Origin: an uncultured Bacteroides sp.
GTDB taxonomy: Bacteria; Bacteroidota; Bacteroidia; Bacteroidales; Bacteroidaceae
Assembly (NCBI RefSeq): GCF_910585845.1
Contig: NZ_CAJUHF010000010.1
Span: 1 to 64,000 of the forward strand
DNA: 64,000 nucleotides
Direction of reading: 5' to 3'
Below the pieces are notes generated by a model, which did not search any database, was not told the origin of the DNA, and saw only the letters and a program-made list of their open reading frames with translations. A program made the position numbers and the translations under genes. This document shows, in pieces, positions 43,568 through 53,237 of this stretch; position 1 is the stretch's first letter; every line of letters starts with the position of its first letter.

Positions 43568-46138
43568 CTAATCCTGATAATACACCCGCTTCACCCGCGT
43601 GGAAACACTCGTCAGCACCTCATAAGGGATGGTGCCGAGGATGTCGGAAAGCACCGTGACGGGCAGATGATCGCCGAAGATCTCCACCGTGTCGCCTTCG
43701 CGGCAGTCGATGTCCGTCACATCGATCATGCAGACATCCATGCAGATGTTGCCTACGTAGGGGGCACGCTGTCCGTTCACCAGACAGTAGGCATTCCCGT
43801 TGCCCAAGTGGCGGTTCAAGCCGTCGGCATAGCCGATGGGCAGGGCGGCGATGCGTGAATTGCGGGTCAGATGGCCCTTGCGGCTGTAGCCGACGGTGTC
43901 TTCCTGGGGCACTTCGCGTATTTGCAGGATGGTGGTCTTCAGGGTACTCACATTATGCATGATGCTGTTGTCTATCGGATTGACCCCGTACAGGCCGATG
44001 CCCAGGCGCACCATGTCGAACTGCGCGCCGATGAAGCGCTCGATACCTGCCGAGTTGCAGATATGGCGCAGTATCTTGTGAGGGAATGCAGCCTGCAATT
44101 GCAGGGAGGCTGCCTCGAAAGCCTCTATCTGACGGCGGGTGAATGCATCGAACTGTGCCGCGTCGCTACCCACCAAGTGCGAGAATACGGAACGGGCGAT
44201 GACGGCATTCTGCCCTTTCAGCCGCTCGATCAGGCGGGGCATGTCTTCGGGGGCGAAGCCCAGGCGGTGCATGCCGGTGTCCAGCTTGACGTGGATGGGG
44301 AAATGGGTGATGCCCTCCTTCTCCGCCTCGCGGATGAGGGCGTCGAACAGATGGAAACTGTAGACTTCCGGCTCCAGCTTATAGTCGAACAGGGTCTTGA
44401 AAGCCGTCATTTCCGGATTCATGATGATGATGCTCGAGGTGATGCCCGCCTTGCGCAGCTCGGAGCCTTCGTCGGCAACGGCAACGGCAAGGTAGTCGAC
44501 ATGATGCTCCTGCAGGGTCTTGGCAATCTCGTAGGAGCCGGCGCCGTAGGCGGAAGCCTTCACCATGCAGACCATCTTCGTCTCGGGACGCAGGCGGCTG
44601 CGGTAGTGGTTCAGATTGGCGGTCATGGCACCGAGGTTGACTTCGAGAATCGTCTCGTGCACTTTCTTCTCCAGCTCCTCCGTCAGGGTGTCGAAGCCGA
44701 ACTGGCGGGCGCCTTTTATCAGGATGATTTCGTCCTGCAGACACAGTTCACCGCGCGAGATGGCACGCTTCAGGGCTTCCGTATGGGGATAGAACGCCTT
44801 TTCGATGCTGAAACGGTCGTCGCACGAGGAGATTTCGCTTCCCACGCCGATGATGCGCTGGATGCCGCGGCTGTTGATCAGTTGCGAGACTTTGCGGTAG
44901 AGCGTGGGGGCGTTCTGACCGGTCTCGAGGATGTCCGAGAGAATGAGCGTGCGCTTCAGGCCTTTCGTTTGCGAGCGACGGTAGAGGAAGTCGAGGGCGA
45001 TGTCGAGCGAGACAAGGTCGCTGTTGTAGCTGTCGTTGATAAGCAGGCAGTTGTTCTTGCCCTCCTTCACCTCCAGACGCATGGCTACGGGCTCGAGGCG
45101 TGCCATGCGCTCGGTGATCTTCTCGGCGGGGAGCATCAGGTAGAGGCAGGCGGCGAGGCAGTTGAGGGAGTTCTCGATGGAGGCGTCGTCGATGAAGGGC
45201 AGCGTGAAGGAGTTGTCCATGTCCAGATAGCGGTAGGAGATGACGGTGCACTCCTCTTTCTTCTCCACGGAGCTGATGAAGAGGGGGCGTTCCATGTCGC
45301 GGCGGCTCCAGGCTATCTCGCGGGCGCTGAGCATGGAGCGGGAGACGCAGTTGCTGATGAACTCGTCGTCTCCGTTGTAGATGACCACGTCGCAGTCTTT
45401 GAAGAGGCTGAGTTTCTCGATGCACTTTTCCTGCAGGGAGAAGAAGTTCTCCTGATGCGCGCCTCCGATGTTGGTCAGGATGCCGATGGTGGGGCGGATG
45501 ATGTTCTGCAGGGCGCGCATCTCTCCCATCTCGGAGATGCCGGCTTCGAAGACGCCCAGTTCCGATGCCTCGTCCATCTGCCAAACGGAGAGGGGGACGC
45601 CGATTTGCGAGTTGTAGCTGCGCGGTGAGCGCACGATTACGCGTTCGGGGCTGAGCAGCTGGTGGAGCCACTCCTTCACGATGGTCTTTCCGTTGCTGCC
45701 CGTGATGCCGATGACGGGGATCTGGAACTGTTCGCGATGCAGCTCAGCAAGTTTCTGTAGGGACTTCAGCGGACTGGCGACTACCAGCAGGTTGGGAGCA
45801 GAGGTTGGCGCGTCGACGGCAGGTTGCGGGCTATCGCTCGGCGCGGAGGAAACAGGCTGCGGGCTGTCACACGGCAGGGCGCAGGGGAACGGCAAGGCTC
45901 CGCTCTCTATTTTCTGATAAGTATCTTCGCTGATGACAAAGTTGCGCACGCCGCGCGCGTAGAGTTCAGGGATGTAGCGTGCTCCGTCGTTGCGCTTGGT
46001 AGTTAAGGCAAAGAAGAGGGTTTCTTCGGGGAAACTCAGGGAGCGGCTGTCGGTCAGCAGCCAGTCTATGGTGGCGGGCGCACTGCCAATGCGCTTTGCG
46101 CCAATAAGTTCGGTTATTCTTTCAATTGTATAAGACAT
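43568..46138 (-). CDS. MurF-alanine racemase fusion
   Basis: The 856-residue cytosolic protein joins two steps of peptidoglycan precursor synthesis: MurF adds D-Ala-D-Ala to UDP-MurNAc-tripeptide and Alr makes D-alanine. MurF (about 1-455) has the P-loop GITGSNGKT and the ligase blocks FEAGISEMGEM and NDSYNSD. The Alr barrel starts near 490, with the PLP lysine Lys527 (MVKASAYGAGSYE), the AQFDMVRLGIGLYG block, and the catalytic Tyr region DTVGYSRKG. The fusion is standard in Bacteroidetes. A Ser/Pro/Ala stretch near residue 95-115 is an insertion. The start overlaps the GSCFA gene by 25 bp, so coupling is likely. Confidence 0.96.
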   Translation of the reverse strand: MSYTIERITELIGAKRIGSAPATIDWLLTDSRSLSFPEETLFFALTTKRNDGARYIPELYARGVRNFVISEDTYQKIESGALPFPCALPCDSPQPVSSAPSDSPQPAVDAPTSAPNLLVVASPLKSLQKLAELHREQFQIPVIGITGSNGKTIVKEWLHQLLSPERVIVRSPRSYNSQIGVPLSVWQMDEASELGVFEAGISEMGEMRALQNIIRPTIGILTNIGGAHQENFFSLQEKCIEKLSLFKDCDVVIYNGDDEFISNCVSRSMLSAREIAWSRRDMERPLFISSVEKKEECTVISYRYLDMDNSFTLPFIDDASIENSLNCLAACLYLMLPAEKITERMARLEPVAMRLEVKEGKNNCLLINDSYNSDLVSLDIALDFLYRRSQTKGLKRTLILSDILETGQNAPTLYRKVSQLINSRGIQRIIGVGSEISSCDDRFSIEKAFYPHTEALKRAISRGELCLQDEIILIKGARQFGFDTLTEELEKKVHETILEVNLGAMTANLNHYRSRLRPETKMVCMVKASAYGAGSYEIAKTLQEHHVDYLAVAVADEGSELRKAGITSSIIIMNPEMTAFKTLFDYKLEPEVYSFHLFDALIREAEKEGITHFPIHVKLDTGMHRLGFAPEDMPRLIERLKGQNAVIARSVFSHLVGSDAAQFDAFTRRQIEAFEAASLQLQAAFPHKILRHICNSAGIERFIGAQFDMVRLGIGLYGVNPIDNSIMHNVSTLKTTILQIREVPQEDTVGYSRKGHLTRNSRIAALPIGYADGLNRHLGNGNAYCLVNGQRAPYVGNICMDVCMIDVTDIDCREGDTVEIFGDHLPVTVLSDILGTIPYEVLTSVSTRVKRVYYQD

Positions 46139-47097
46139 ATCTCTTTCTCGTTTTGGAAGTCTAAGTACGGGTATTTTTGGTTAAGTCGGTCTATTTTTAA
46201 CACTATTTGTTCTAAAAAATGCTTATGCTCCGCCGAGTCCGGACGGAAGGGCTTATGAGAAAGTGCCTTCCTGACACGCTCCGTCTCTTGCATGATGTCC
46301 CTCGCCTCGTCCGAAAGGCAGAGCTGCACGAATTTCTCCCAGACGAAGCCGACGGCCTGCGCGGAGGGGTGCACCATATCTTCGGCGTAGAAGCGGTAGT
46401 CGCGCAGCTCGTCGAGCAGGAACTCGTAGGCCGGAAAGTAGAAGACCTGCCCCGGAAAAGCCTCGCACAGCTGGTCGACGGCCATGAGGAGCACCGCCTT
46501 GCTCAGCTGGTTGGCATGCATCCCGTCGCGCACGTGCCGGATGGGGCTTACGGTGAGCAGGACCCTCAGCTTCGGGTTGCGGACGGTCAGGCGGGAGAGC
46601 AATGAGGTGTAGTCGGCCACGATCTCCTGCACGCTGAGCCGGCGGCGGGTGAAGAGCGTATCCGGCTGCTTATGGCAGTTGGCCACGACGTGCCCCGCCT
46701 GCTCGTAGACCCAGGCGGTGCCGAAGGTCAGCATCAGGCAGTCGAGCCGGTGGATGCGGGCGTGGGCGGCGCGGAGGCGGGTGTTGATGTGCCGCAAGGC
46801 GTCCGGTGCGGAGGAGGCGGAGAAATCGCCGTGGTGCATCGGGCTATGCCAGCATCCGCGGAAGAAGAAGAGGTCGTCTTCCGTATAGACCTTGTCCGCC
46901 ACGACCTCGCGCAACGCCGCCGAGATGGACAACGGATTATAGAGGACGCCGAAAGGGTTGACGTCCGTGCGGAACTTGGCATGCGTCAGGCATTCGCCGA
47001 TATGCGTGGCGAAGCAGGAACCCATCAGCAGGAGTTCGTCCGACTGGCTGAGACGGGGCATGCCGGACGGCAGTTCAACAGGGGTGAAAAAATCCAT
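46114..47097 (-). CDS. GSCFA domain protein
   Basis: The 327-residue protein has the family name motif GSCFATHIGECL near residue 33 and is an SGNH-hydrolase-like protein. Other visible blocks are LMLTFGTAWVYEQ, LLTVSPIRHVRDG and DMVHPSAQAVGFVWEKF, the last supplying a DxxH-type Asp/His. There is no signal peptide. No substrate is established for the family; in Bacteroides it is usually beside murF-alr as here, with a 25-bp overlap, which suggests a cell-wall-linked esterase or transferase role. That role is inference. Two 22-bp repeats lie directly before its start. Confidence 0.85.
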   Translation of the reverse strand: MDFFTPVELPSGMPRLSQSDELLLMGSCFATHIGECLTHAKFRTDVNPFGVLYNPLSISAALREVVADKVYTEDDLFFFRGCWHSPMHHGDFSASSAPDALRHINTRLRAAHARIHRLDCLMLTFGTAWVYEQAGHVVANCHKQPDTLFTRRRLSVQEIVADYTSLLSRLTVRNPKLRVLLTVSPIRHVRDGMHANQLSKAVLLMAVDQLCEAFPGQVFYFPAYEFLLDELRDYRFYAEDMVHPSAQAVGFVWEKFVQLCLSDEARDIMQETERVRKALSHKPFRPDSAEHKHFLEQIVLKIDRLNQKYPYLDFQNEKEICLIQLKE

Positions 47098-47100
47098 AAA

Positions 47101-47144
47101 AATAACAGGCTTTTAATAGAAGAATAACAGGCTTTTAATAGGTT
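47101..47144. repeat. 22-bp duplication before the GSCFA gene (array H1)
   Basis: Two 22-bp units both read AATAACAGGCTTTTAATAG, with a partial third (TTTTAATAGAA), immediately before the GSCFA start codon. Confidence 0.75.
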
Positions 47145-47214
47145 TTTAATAGAACGAGACCGGAAACCGATCTCATCACATGCGGCAAAAGTAATAAATC
47201 TATCCGGATTAAGC

Positions 47215-47346
47215 AATTCCCGAAAAGGAAGGGGCGGCGTGTGACGGACGAAAGAACAACAGGCGGCGGACGAAGGGGCGACAAGTAACGGACGAAGAAA
47301 CGACGCGTGACGGACGAAGGAACGACAGGCGACAAACAAAGGCGCA
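47215..47346. repeat. 22-bp tandem array (array H2)
   Basis: Six 22-bp units share ACGGACGAAGGAACGAC and close variants (GGCGGACGAAGGGGCG, GTAACGGACGAAGAAACG). The array is followed 20 bp later by copy 2 of the dispersed element. 47145-47214 shows nothing else. Confidence 0.8.
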
Positions 47347-47365
47347 ACGGCTCTCCCCCAAAAAA

Positions 47366-47597
47366 CGGTTCACGAAAATCAGTTAAATAAACTCAATGTT
47401 TCAACCGGTTTTTCATCGGTTTTTCGCCGTTTTTCGACCACTCTACCTTCGCTACTGCTCCGTTACTACTCCGTTTCAGGTCCGTTCCTTAGGAATTGGC
47501 GTTAAAATGGCGCCGCAATTTTAACACACCAGCGCGATAGTGTCAACGTACGTTAATCAGGTGTTTTCCGCCCCCGTTATGCTTGCATTGTTGGATT
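47366..47597 (+). repeat. Dispersed intergenic element, copy 2
   Basis: Homologue of 31550-31779 in the same order and orientation. It contains 11-bp tandem units of its own (CGGTTTTTCAT, CGGTTTTTCGC; ACTGCTCCGTT, ACTACTCCGTT). It lies between the divergent GSCFA and dxs genes, a different context from copy 1. The stretch 47598-47750 has CACTCCGCACC-like motifs about every 22-44 bp, a weak array. Confidence 0.75.
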
Positions 47598-47759
47598 TGT
47601 GTATCCAATTGCCCCGGTGGCGCGCGGCACTCCGTCCGCACTCCTTTCCCCTATCACTCTGCACCTTTACCCCCCGCCTCGCGCCCCCCGTGACGCGTCA
47701 CTCCGCACCTCTTCCTCATTTTTTCCCCGAAAAAGGAAATACCTTCCGTTTTCTTTTAC

Positions 47760-47767
47760 TAAATTTG
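47760..47767 (+). promoter_or_regulatory. -7 box of dxs
   Basis: TAAATTTG matches TAnnTTTG, 25 bp before the chosen ATG at 47792. Confidence 0.5.
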
Positions 47768-47791
47768 CAAATTGTAATCCTCAGAACAGAG

Positions 47792-49762
47792 ATGAAGACA
47801 GAAACAATGACATACAACTTGCTAAATTCCATTTCTGAACCCGAAGACCTGCGCCGCCTCGATGTGCGGCAACTTCCGGAAGTCTGTAAAGAATTACGGC
47901 AGGACATCATAGAAGAAGTATCGTGCAACCCGGGACACTTCGCAGCCAGCCTGGGCACAGTGGAGCTGACCGTAGCCCTGCACTACGTCTTCAACACGCC
48001 CTATGACCGCATCGTCTGGGACGTCGGCCACCAAGCCTACGGACACAAGATACTGACCGGACGCCGCACCGCCTTCTCTACCAACCGGCGCTTCAAGGGC
48101 ATACGCCCCTTCCCCTCGCCCGAAGAGAGCGAATACGACACCTTCGCCTGCGGACACGCCTCCAACTCCATCTCAGCCGCGCTGGGCATGGCCGTTGCCG
48201 CCGCCGAAAAGGGCGAAGAAGACCGCCACGTGGTAGCCGTCATCGGCGACGGCTCGATGAGCGGAGGACTCGCCTTCGAGGGACTCAACAACGTCTCCTC
48301 CACCCCGAACAACCTCCTCATCATCCTCAACGACAACGACATGGCCATCGACCGCAGCGTAGGAGGCATGAAGCAATACCTCTTCAACCTCACCACCTCC
48401 AACCGCTACAACCAGCTGCGCTTCAACATCTCGAAGATGCTCTTCCGACTCGGCATCCTCAACGAAGACCGCCGCAAGGCTCTGATACGCTTCAGCAACA
48501 GCCTCAAGTCCATCGCCGCCCAGCAGCAGAACATCTTCGAAGGCATGAACATCCGCTACTTCGGCCCCGTCAACGGGCACGACGTCGTCAACATAGCCCG
48601 CATCCTGCGCGATATCAAAGAGTTGAAAGGCCCCAAGATCCTTCACCTCCACACCGTCAAAGGAAAAGGATTCAAACCCGCCGAAGCAGCCCCCGAAATA
48701 TGGCACGCCCCCGGCAAGTTCAACCCCGAGACCGGCGAACGCCTCACCGCCGACACGAGCCACCTGCCCCCCCTCTTCCAGGACGTCTTCGGCGAGACCC
48801 TCGTCGAACTCGCCCAAGCCAACCCGCGCATCGTCGGCGTCACCCCCGCCATGCCCACAGGCTGCTCCATGAACCTGCTCATGCAGGCCATGCCCCACCG
48901 CGCCTTCGACGTCGGCATCGCCGAAGGACACGCCGCCACCTTCTCCGGCGGCATGGCAAAGGAAGGCATGCAGCCGTTCTGCAACATCTACTCCTCGTTC
49001 ATGCAACGCGCCTACGACAACGTCATTCACGACATCGCCCTCCTCCGCCTCCCCGTCGTGCTCTGCCTCGACCGCGCCGGACTGGTGGGCGAAGACGGAC
49101 CCACGCACCACGGCGTCTTCGACCTGGCCTACTTCCGCCCCGTCCCCAACCTGACCATCTCCTCGCCCATGGACGAGCACGAACTGCGCCGCCTGATGTA
49201 CACCGCGCAGCTCCCCGACCAAGGTCCCTTCGTCATCCGCTACCCCCGCGGCCGCGGAGTGCTCACCCGGTGGAGATGCCCGCTCGAAGCCGTGCCCGTG
49301 GGCAAAGGACGCAAACTGAAAGAGGGCAGAGACCTCGCCGTCATCACCCTCGGCCCGATAGGAAATACCGCCGCCAGAGCCATCGCCCAAGCTGAAAAAC
49401 AGGGCACCCTCTCCGTGGCACACTACGACCTGCGCTTCCTCAAGCCGCTCGACACGGAGATGCTGCACGAAATCGGCCGCCGCTTCTCCCGCATCATCAC
49501 CATCGAAGACGGCGTAAAGACGGGCGGCATGGGCACCGCCATCCTGGAGTTCATGTCCGAAAACGGCTACTCCCCCCGCCTCGAACGCATCGGCGTCCCC
49601 GACCGGTTCATCGAACACGGCACCGTGCAGCAGCTCTACCACCTCTGCGGCATGGACGAAGAGGGCATCGCCGCCACCATACTGAATAAAAAAGAAGGCA
49701 TCGAAAACGACATGCCGAATAAAGAACAACCCCGAACCTCCGGCCAAACGGCTGATAAATAA
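47792..49762 (+). CDS. dxs: 1-deoxy-D-xylulose-5-phosphate synthase
   Basis: Dxs condenses pyruvate and glyceraldehyde 3-phosphate in the first step of the MEP isoprenoid pathway and also feeds thiamine and pyridoxal synthesis. From ATG 47792 (MKTETMTYNLL) it has 656 residues, normal length; the GTG-initiated longer frame covers repeats and a promoter and is rejected. The thiamine diphosphate motif is GDGSMSGGLAFEGLNN to LNDND. Conserved His lies in GHQAYGHKILTGR, the catalytic Glu in IAEGHAATFSGG (Gly replaces the common Gln), and DRAGLVGEDGPTHHGVFD is complete. trkA follows after 11 bp, so dxs-trkA-trkH are probably one operon. Confidence 0.97.
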   Translation: MKTETMTYNLLNSISEPEDLRRLDVRQLPEVCKELRQDIIEEVSCNPGHFAASLGTVELTVALHYVFNTPYDRIVWDVGHQAYGHKILTGRRTAFSTNRRFKGIRPFPSPEESEYDTFACGHASNSISAALGMAVAAAEKGEEDRHVVAVIGDGSMSGGLAFEGLNNVSSTPNNLLIILNDNDMAIDRSVGGMKQYLFNLTTSNRYNQLRFNISKMLFRLGILNEDRRKALIRFSNSLKSIAAQQQNIFEGMNIRYFGPVNGHDVVNIARILRDIKELKGPKILHLHTVKGKGFKPAEAAPEIWHAPGKFNPETGERLTADTSHLPPLFQDVFGETLVELAQANPRIVGVTPAMPTGCSMNLLMQAMPHRAFDVGIAEGHAATFSGGMAKEGMQPFCNIYSSFMQRAYDNVIHDIALLRLPVVLCLDRAGLVGEDGPTHHGVFDLAYFRPVPNLTISSPMDEHELRRLMYTAQLPDQGPFVIRYPRGRGVLTRWRCPLEAVPVGKGRKLKEGRDLAVITLGPIGNTAARAIAQAEKQGTLSVAHYDLRFLKPLDTEMLHEIGRRFSRIITIEDGVKTGGMGTAILEFMSENGYSPRLERIGVPDRFIEHGTVQQLYHLCGMDEEGIAATILNKKEGIENDMPNKEQPRTSGQTADK

Positions 49763-49773
49763 ACAATAAGGTC

Positions 49774-51114
49774 ATGAAAATCATTATTGCAGGTGCCGGC
49801 GCAGTAGGCACACACTTGGCAAAACTGCTGTCCCGCGAGAAGCAGGACATCATCCTGATGGACGACAACGAAGAACGGCTCAGCCCGCTCAGCGCCAACT
49901 TCGACCTGATGACCGTCACCGCCTCCCCCACCTCCATCCAAGGACTGAAAGAGGTGGGAACCAAAGACGCCGATCTCTTCATCGCCGTCACCCCCGACGA
50001 GAGCCGGAACATGACCGCCTGCATGCTCGCCACCAATCTCGGCGCCCGAAAGACCGTAGCCCGCATCGACAACTACGAATATCTCCTGCCCAAGCACAAA
50101 GAGTTCTTCCAGAAACTGGGCGTCGACTCGCTCATCTACCCCGAAATGCTTGCCGCCAAAGAGATCGTATCCTCCATACGCATGAGCTGGGTGCGCCAAT
50201 GGTGGGAATTCTGCGGCGGCTCACTGATACTGATAGGTACCAAGATGCGCGAGAAAGCCGAAATCCTGAATATCCCCCTCTTCCAGCTCACGGGAACGGA
50301 CAAGCCCTACCACGTCGTAGCCATCAAGCGGGGCAATGAGACACTCATCCCACGCGGAGACGACGTCATCCAGCTGCACGACATCGTCTACTTCACCACC
50401 ACCCGCAAGTATGTCCCCTACATACGCAAGATAGCCGGCAAGGAAGACTACGCCGACGTGCGCAACGTCATGATCATGGGCGGCAGCCGCATCGCCGTGC
50501 GCACCGCCCAGTACGTCCCCGACTACATGCAGGTGAAAATCATCGACAACAACCTGAACCGTTGCAACCGACTGACCGAACTGCTGGACGACAAAGTAAT
50601 GATCATCAACGGCGACGGCCGCGACATGGACCTCCTCATCGAAGAGGGACTGGAGAACACGGAAGCTTTCGTCGCCCTGACCGATAACTCGGAAACCAAT
50701 ATCCTCTCCTGCCTCGCCGCCAAACGGATGGGTGTCAGCAAAACCGTGGCAGAAGTGGAAAACATCGACTACATCGGCATGGCCGAAAGCCTCGACATCG
50801 GCACGGTCATCAACAAGAAGATGATCACCGCCAGCCACATCTACCAGATGATGCTCGACGCCGATGTCAGCAACGTGAAGTGCCTGACCTTTGCCAATGC
50901 CGACGTCGCCGAGTTCACCGTGAAGGAAGGTTCGAAAATCACCAAGCATCCGGTGAAAGACCTGGGACTGCCCAAAGGGACAACCATCGGCGGACTGATC
51001 CGACACGGCGAAGGTGTGGTGGTGACCGGAAACACCCAGATACTGCCGGGAGATCATGTCGTAGTATTCTGCCTCAGCATGATGATCAAGAAGATAGAGA
51101 AATATTTTAATTGA
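49774..51114 (+). CDS. trkA: Trk potassium uptake regulatory protein TrkA
   Basis: TrkA is the cytosolic nucleotide-binding subunit that gates TrkH potassium uptake. It has two RCK_N/RCK_C repeats: the first begins MKIIIAGAGAVGTHLAKLLSRE, with the GxGxxG NAD-binding loop; the second begins VRNVMIMGGSRIAVRTAQYV near residue 230. Acidic residues at the ends of the second strands (DDNEERL, DNNLNRC) fit NAD(H) binding. The length of 446 is the doubled E. coli form. It is between dxs and trkH on one strand. Confidence 0.96.
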   Translation: MKIIIAGAGAVGTHLAKLLSREKQDIILMDDNEERLSPLSANFDLMTVTASPTSIQGLKEVGTKDADLFIAVTPDESRNMTACMLATNLGARKTVARIDNYEYLLPKHKEFFQKLGVDSLIYPEMLAAKEIVSSIRMSWVRQWWEFCGGSLILIGTKMREKAEILNIPLFQLTGTDKPYHVVAIKRGNETLIPRGDDVIQLHDIVYFTTTRKYVPYIRKIAGKEDYADVRNVMIMGGSRIAVRTAQYVPDYMQVKIIDNNLNRCNRLTELLDDKVMIINGDGRDMDLLIEEGLENTEAFVALTDNSETNILSCLAAKRMGVSKTVAEVENIDYIGMAESLDIGTVINKKMITASHIYQMMLDADVSNVKCLTFANADVAEFTVKEGSKITKHPVKDLGLPKGTTIGGLIRHGEGVVVTGNTQILPGDHVVVFCLSMMIKKIEKYFN

Positions 51115-51169
51115 AAGAATCTTCTAAGTTGAGAAAAATAAGTTGAAAGAAATATTCTAATTGATAGAA

Positions 51170-52621
51170 ATGATAAACTTCAAGACAGTCATACGGATTA
51201 TCGGCATCCTCCTCCTGCTGGAAACCATCATGCTGCTGGTTTGCGCGGGAGTCTCACTCTACTATCAGGACGAGGACCTGATAGATTTCTGCATATCGGC
51301 AGGCATCACGGCAGGCACCGGAATCCTGATGGCACTTTGGGGCAAGAACGGCAAACGACAACTGACACGCCGGGACGGCTACGTGCTCGTCAGCTTCACC
51401 TGGATAGCCTTCTCCATACTCGGCACGTTTCCATTCTACATCAGTGGATACATCCCCAGCATCACCAACGCCTTCTTCGAGACCATGTCCGGCTTCAGCA
51501 GCACCGGTGCCACCATATTGGACGACATCGAAGCACTGCCCCACGGACTGCTCTTCTGGCGCAGCATGATGCAATGGATAGGTGGATTGGGCATCATCAT
51601 GTTCACCATCGCCGTTCTCCCGATATTCGGTGTCAACGGCTTGCAGGTCTTCGCCGCCGAAGCCAGCGGGCCGACGCACGACAAGATACACCCGCGCATA
51701 GGCGTCACCGCCAAGTGGATATGGAGCATCTATGCCGGCATCACCGGCATCCTGGTCGTCCTGCTGATGCTGGGCGGCATGGACTGGTTCGACAGTGTCT
51801 GCCACGCCTTTACGGCCATCAGCACCGGAGGCTTCTCGACCAAGCAAGCCAGCATAGCCTACTATAACTCCCCATACATCGAATACGTCCTGTCCGTCTT
51901 CATGTTCATTTCAGGCATCAACTTCATGCTGCTCCTGCTCTTCTTCAACCGGAAGTTCAAGAAAGCCATCCACGATGCTGAGTTGAAGTGGTATTTCTGG
52001 TCGGTAGCGCTCTTCACGGCTGCCATCGCCGTTATCCTCTACTACACCCAGCCGATGGGTGTGGAAGAGGCTTTCCGCCAATCCCTCTTCCAAGTCATCT
52101 CGCTGCACACGTCCACCGGATTCGCCACCAACGACTACATGCTATGGCCCGCCGTGACGTGGGTCTTGCTGACCATCATCATGCTGATGGGAGCCTGTGC
52201 GGGCAGTACGTCGGGCGGTCTGAAGTGCATCCGCATGGTCATCCTCGCCAAGATAGCCCGCAACGAGTTCAAGCATATCCTCCATCCGAATGCCATCCTG
52301 CCGGTGCGTCTCAACAAGCAGGTGGTTCCGCCCTCCGTACAATCCACGGTGTTGGCATTCTGCTTTATCTATGCCGCCATCAGCATCGTCAGTGTGCTCA
52401 TCATGATGAGCCTCGGCATCGACTTTCTGGAATCTGTAGGATGCGTAGTCTCCAGCATCAGCAACATGGGTCCCGGATTGGGTGATACAGGACCGGCGTT
52501 CTCCTGGAACGCGCTACCCGATCTTGCCAAGTGGCTGATGTCCTTCCTCATGCTCCTGGGACGACTCGAACTGTTTACCGTCCTGCTACTTTTCACTCCT
52601 GAATTTTGGACTAAGAGCTGA
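51170..52621 (+). CDS. trkH: Trk potassium uptake membrane protein TrkH
   Basis: TrkH is the potassium-conducting membrane subunit partnered by TrkA. From ATG 51170 it has 483 residues and about ten helices in four M1-P-M2 repeats. The pore loops carry the family Gly residues: SGFSSTGATIL, TAISTGGFST, SLHTSTGFATNDY and SSISNMGPGLGD. Arg in the last repeat (MLLGRLELFTVLLLF) is the conserved gating Arg region. A TTG three codons earlier could also start it. No potassium-channel regulator other than TrkA is adjacent. Confidence 0.96.
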   Translation: MINFKTVIRIIGILLLLETIMLLVCAGVSLYYQDEDLIDFCISAGITAGTGILMALWGKNGKRQLTRRDGYVLVSFTWIAFSILGTFPFYISGYIPSITNAFFETMSGFSSTGATILDDIEALPHGLLFWRSMMQWIGGLGIIMFTIAVLPIFGVNGLQVFAAEASGPTHDKIHPRIGVTAKWIWSIYAGITGILVVLLMLGGMDWFDSVCHAFTAISTGGFSTKQASIAYYNSPYIEYVLSVFMFISGINFMLLLLFFNRKFKKAIHDAELKWYFWSVALFTAAIAVILYYTQPMGVEEAFRQSLFQVISLHTSTGFATNDYMLWPAVTWVLLTIIMLMGACAGSTSGGLKCIRMVILAKIARNEFKHILHPNAILPVRLNKQVVPPSVQSTVLAFCFIYAAISIVSVLIMMSLGIDFLESVGCVVSSISNMGPGLGDTGPAFSWNALPDLAKWLMSFLMLLGRLELFTVLLLFTPEFWTKS

Positions 52622-52692
52622 TAGATGGTCAAAAAGTGCTAAAAAATAAGTATTTTGCCATCTCCATATAACAAAACAGCCAATATTTGTTA

Positions 52693-52700
52693 TACATTTG
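52693..52700 (+). promoter_or_regulatory. -7 box before the small unknown gene and nuo
   Basis: TACATTTG matches TAnnTTTG 26 bp before the small gene. No comparable box was found between 53110 and nuoA, so it may also serve the nuo operon. Confidence 0.5.
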
Positions 52701-52725
52701 CAGTCCAAAAGAAAAAAGTAGTTAT

Positions 52726-53109
52726 ATGAAACAGTGCATCAAATACCTCATGACCATTCTGTTCAGCATATTGCTGTATGATGGTATGGTACAGGTAGCA
52801 AGCATGTCATGTACTCTCAGACGTAATGAAAGCGAACGTTGCACCTTGTCTCAAGCTCCGGCCTTGCAGCTATCCCATACTCATATCCGTAATATCTATC
52901 ACTATTTTCTTTCTACACCTTTATATATAGATAAAGTAGATACCATGCAAGTACGAGACAACAAGAGCATATACTTGCTGTTAAGCTACTTACGAACAGG
53001 AAAAGCCACCCACTCCTCGGGAGATGTCTCCCTCTCTCCGCCGGCTTACCGTTCTGCCTCGGACCCGCTCAGCTATTACGTCTTCGGGCTGAGGAAGATA
53101 ATCATTTAA
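52726..53109 (+). CDS. Small unknown exported or membrane-anchored protein
   Basis: I do not recognise this 127-residue protein. The start at 52726 follows a promoter box and gives a hydrophobic N-terminus (IKYLMTILFSILLYDGMVQVA) that may be a signal peptide or anchor. The rest is Ser/Leu/Tyr-rich (LSHTHIRNIYHYFLSTPLYI, SIYLLLSYLRTGKATHSS) and ends in LSYYVFGLRKIII without a domain I can name. It lies in the gap between trkH and nuoA and on the same strand. It may be a conserved Bacteroides leader gene of nuo or unrelated. Confidence 0.55.
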   Translation: MKQCIKYLMTILFSILLYDGMVQVASMSCTLRRNESERCTLSQAPALQLSHTHIRNIYHYFLSTPLYIDKVDTMQVRDNKSIYLLLSYLRTGKATHSSGDVSLSPPAYRSASDPLSYYVFGLRKIII

Positions 53110-53237
53110 CCAACTGTTTGGGCATTCCAACCGCCCTAACCTGCCGGAAACGATTCAGTGGGATTGTTCTCATCGGCAAACCATTTCAATCTAAAATATA
53201 TACATCAGACATATACATCTAAAAGACTGTTAGATTT

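Noticed and set aside
43871..45628. Open frame of 585 codons on the plus strand
   Set aside because: It is antisense to the MurF-alanine racemase gene and contains no recognisable domain.
47540..47791. GTG-initiated 84-codon extension of dxs
   Set aside because: It covers the end of the dispersed element and the -7 box, and has no similarity to Dxs.
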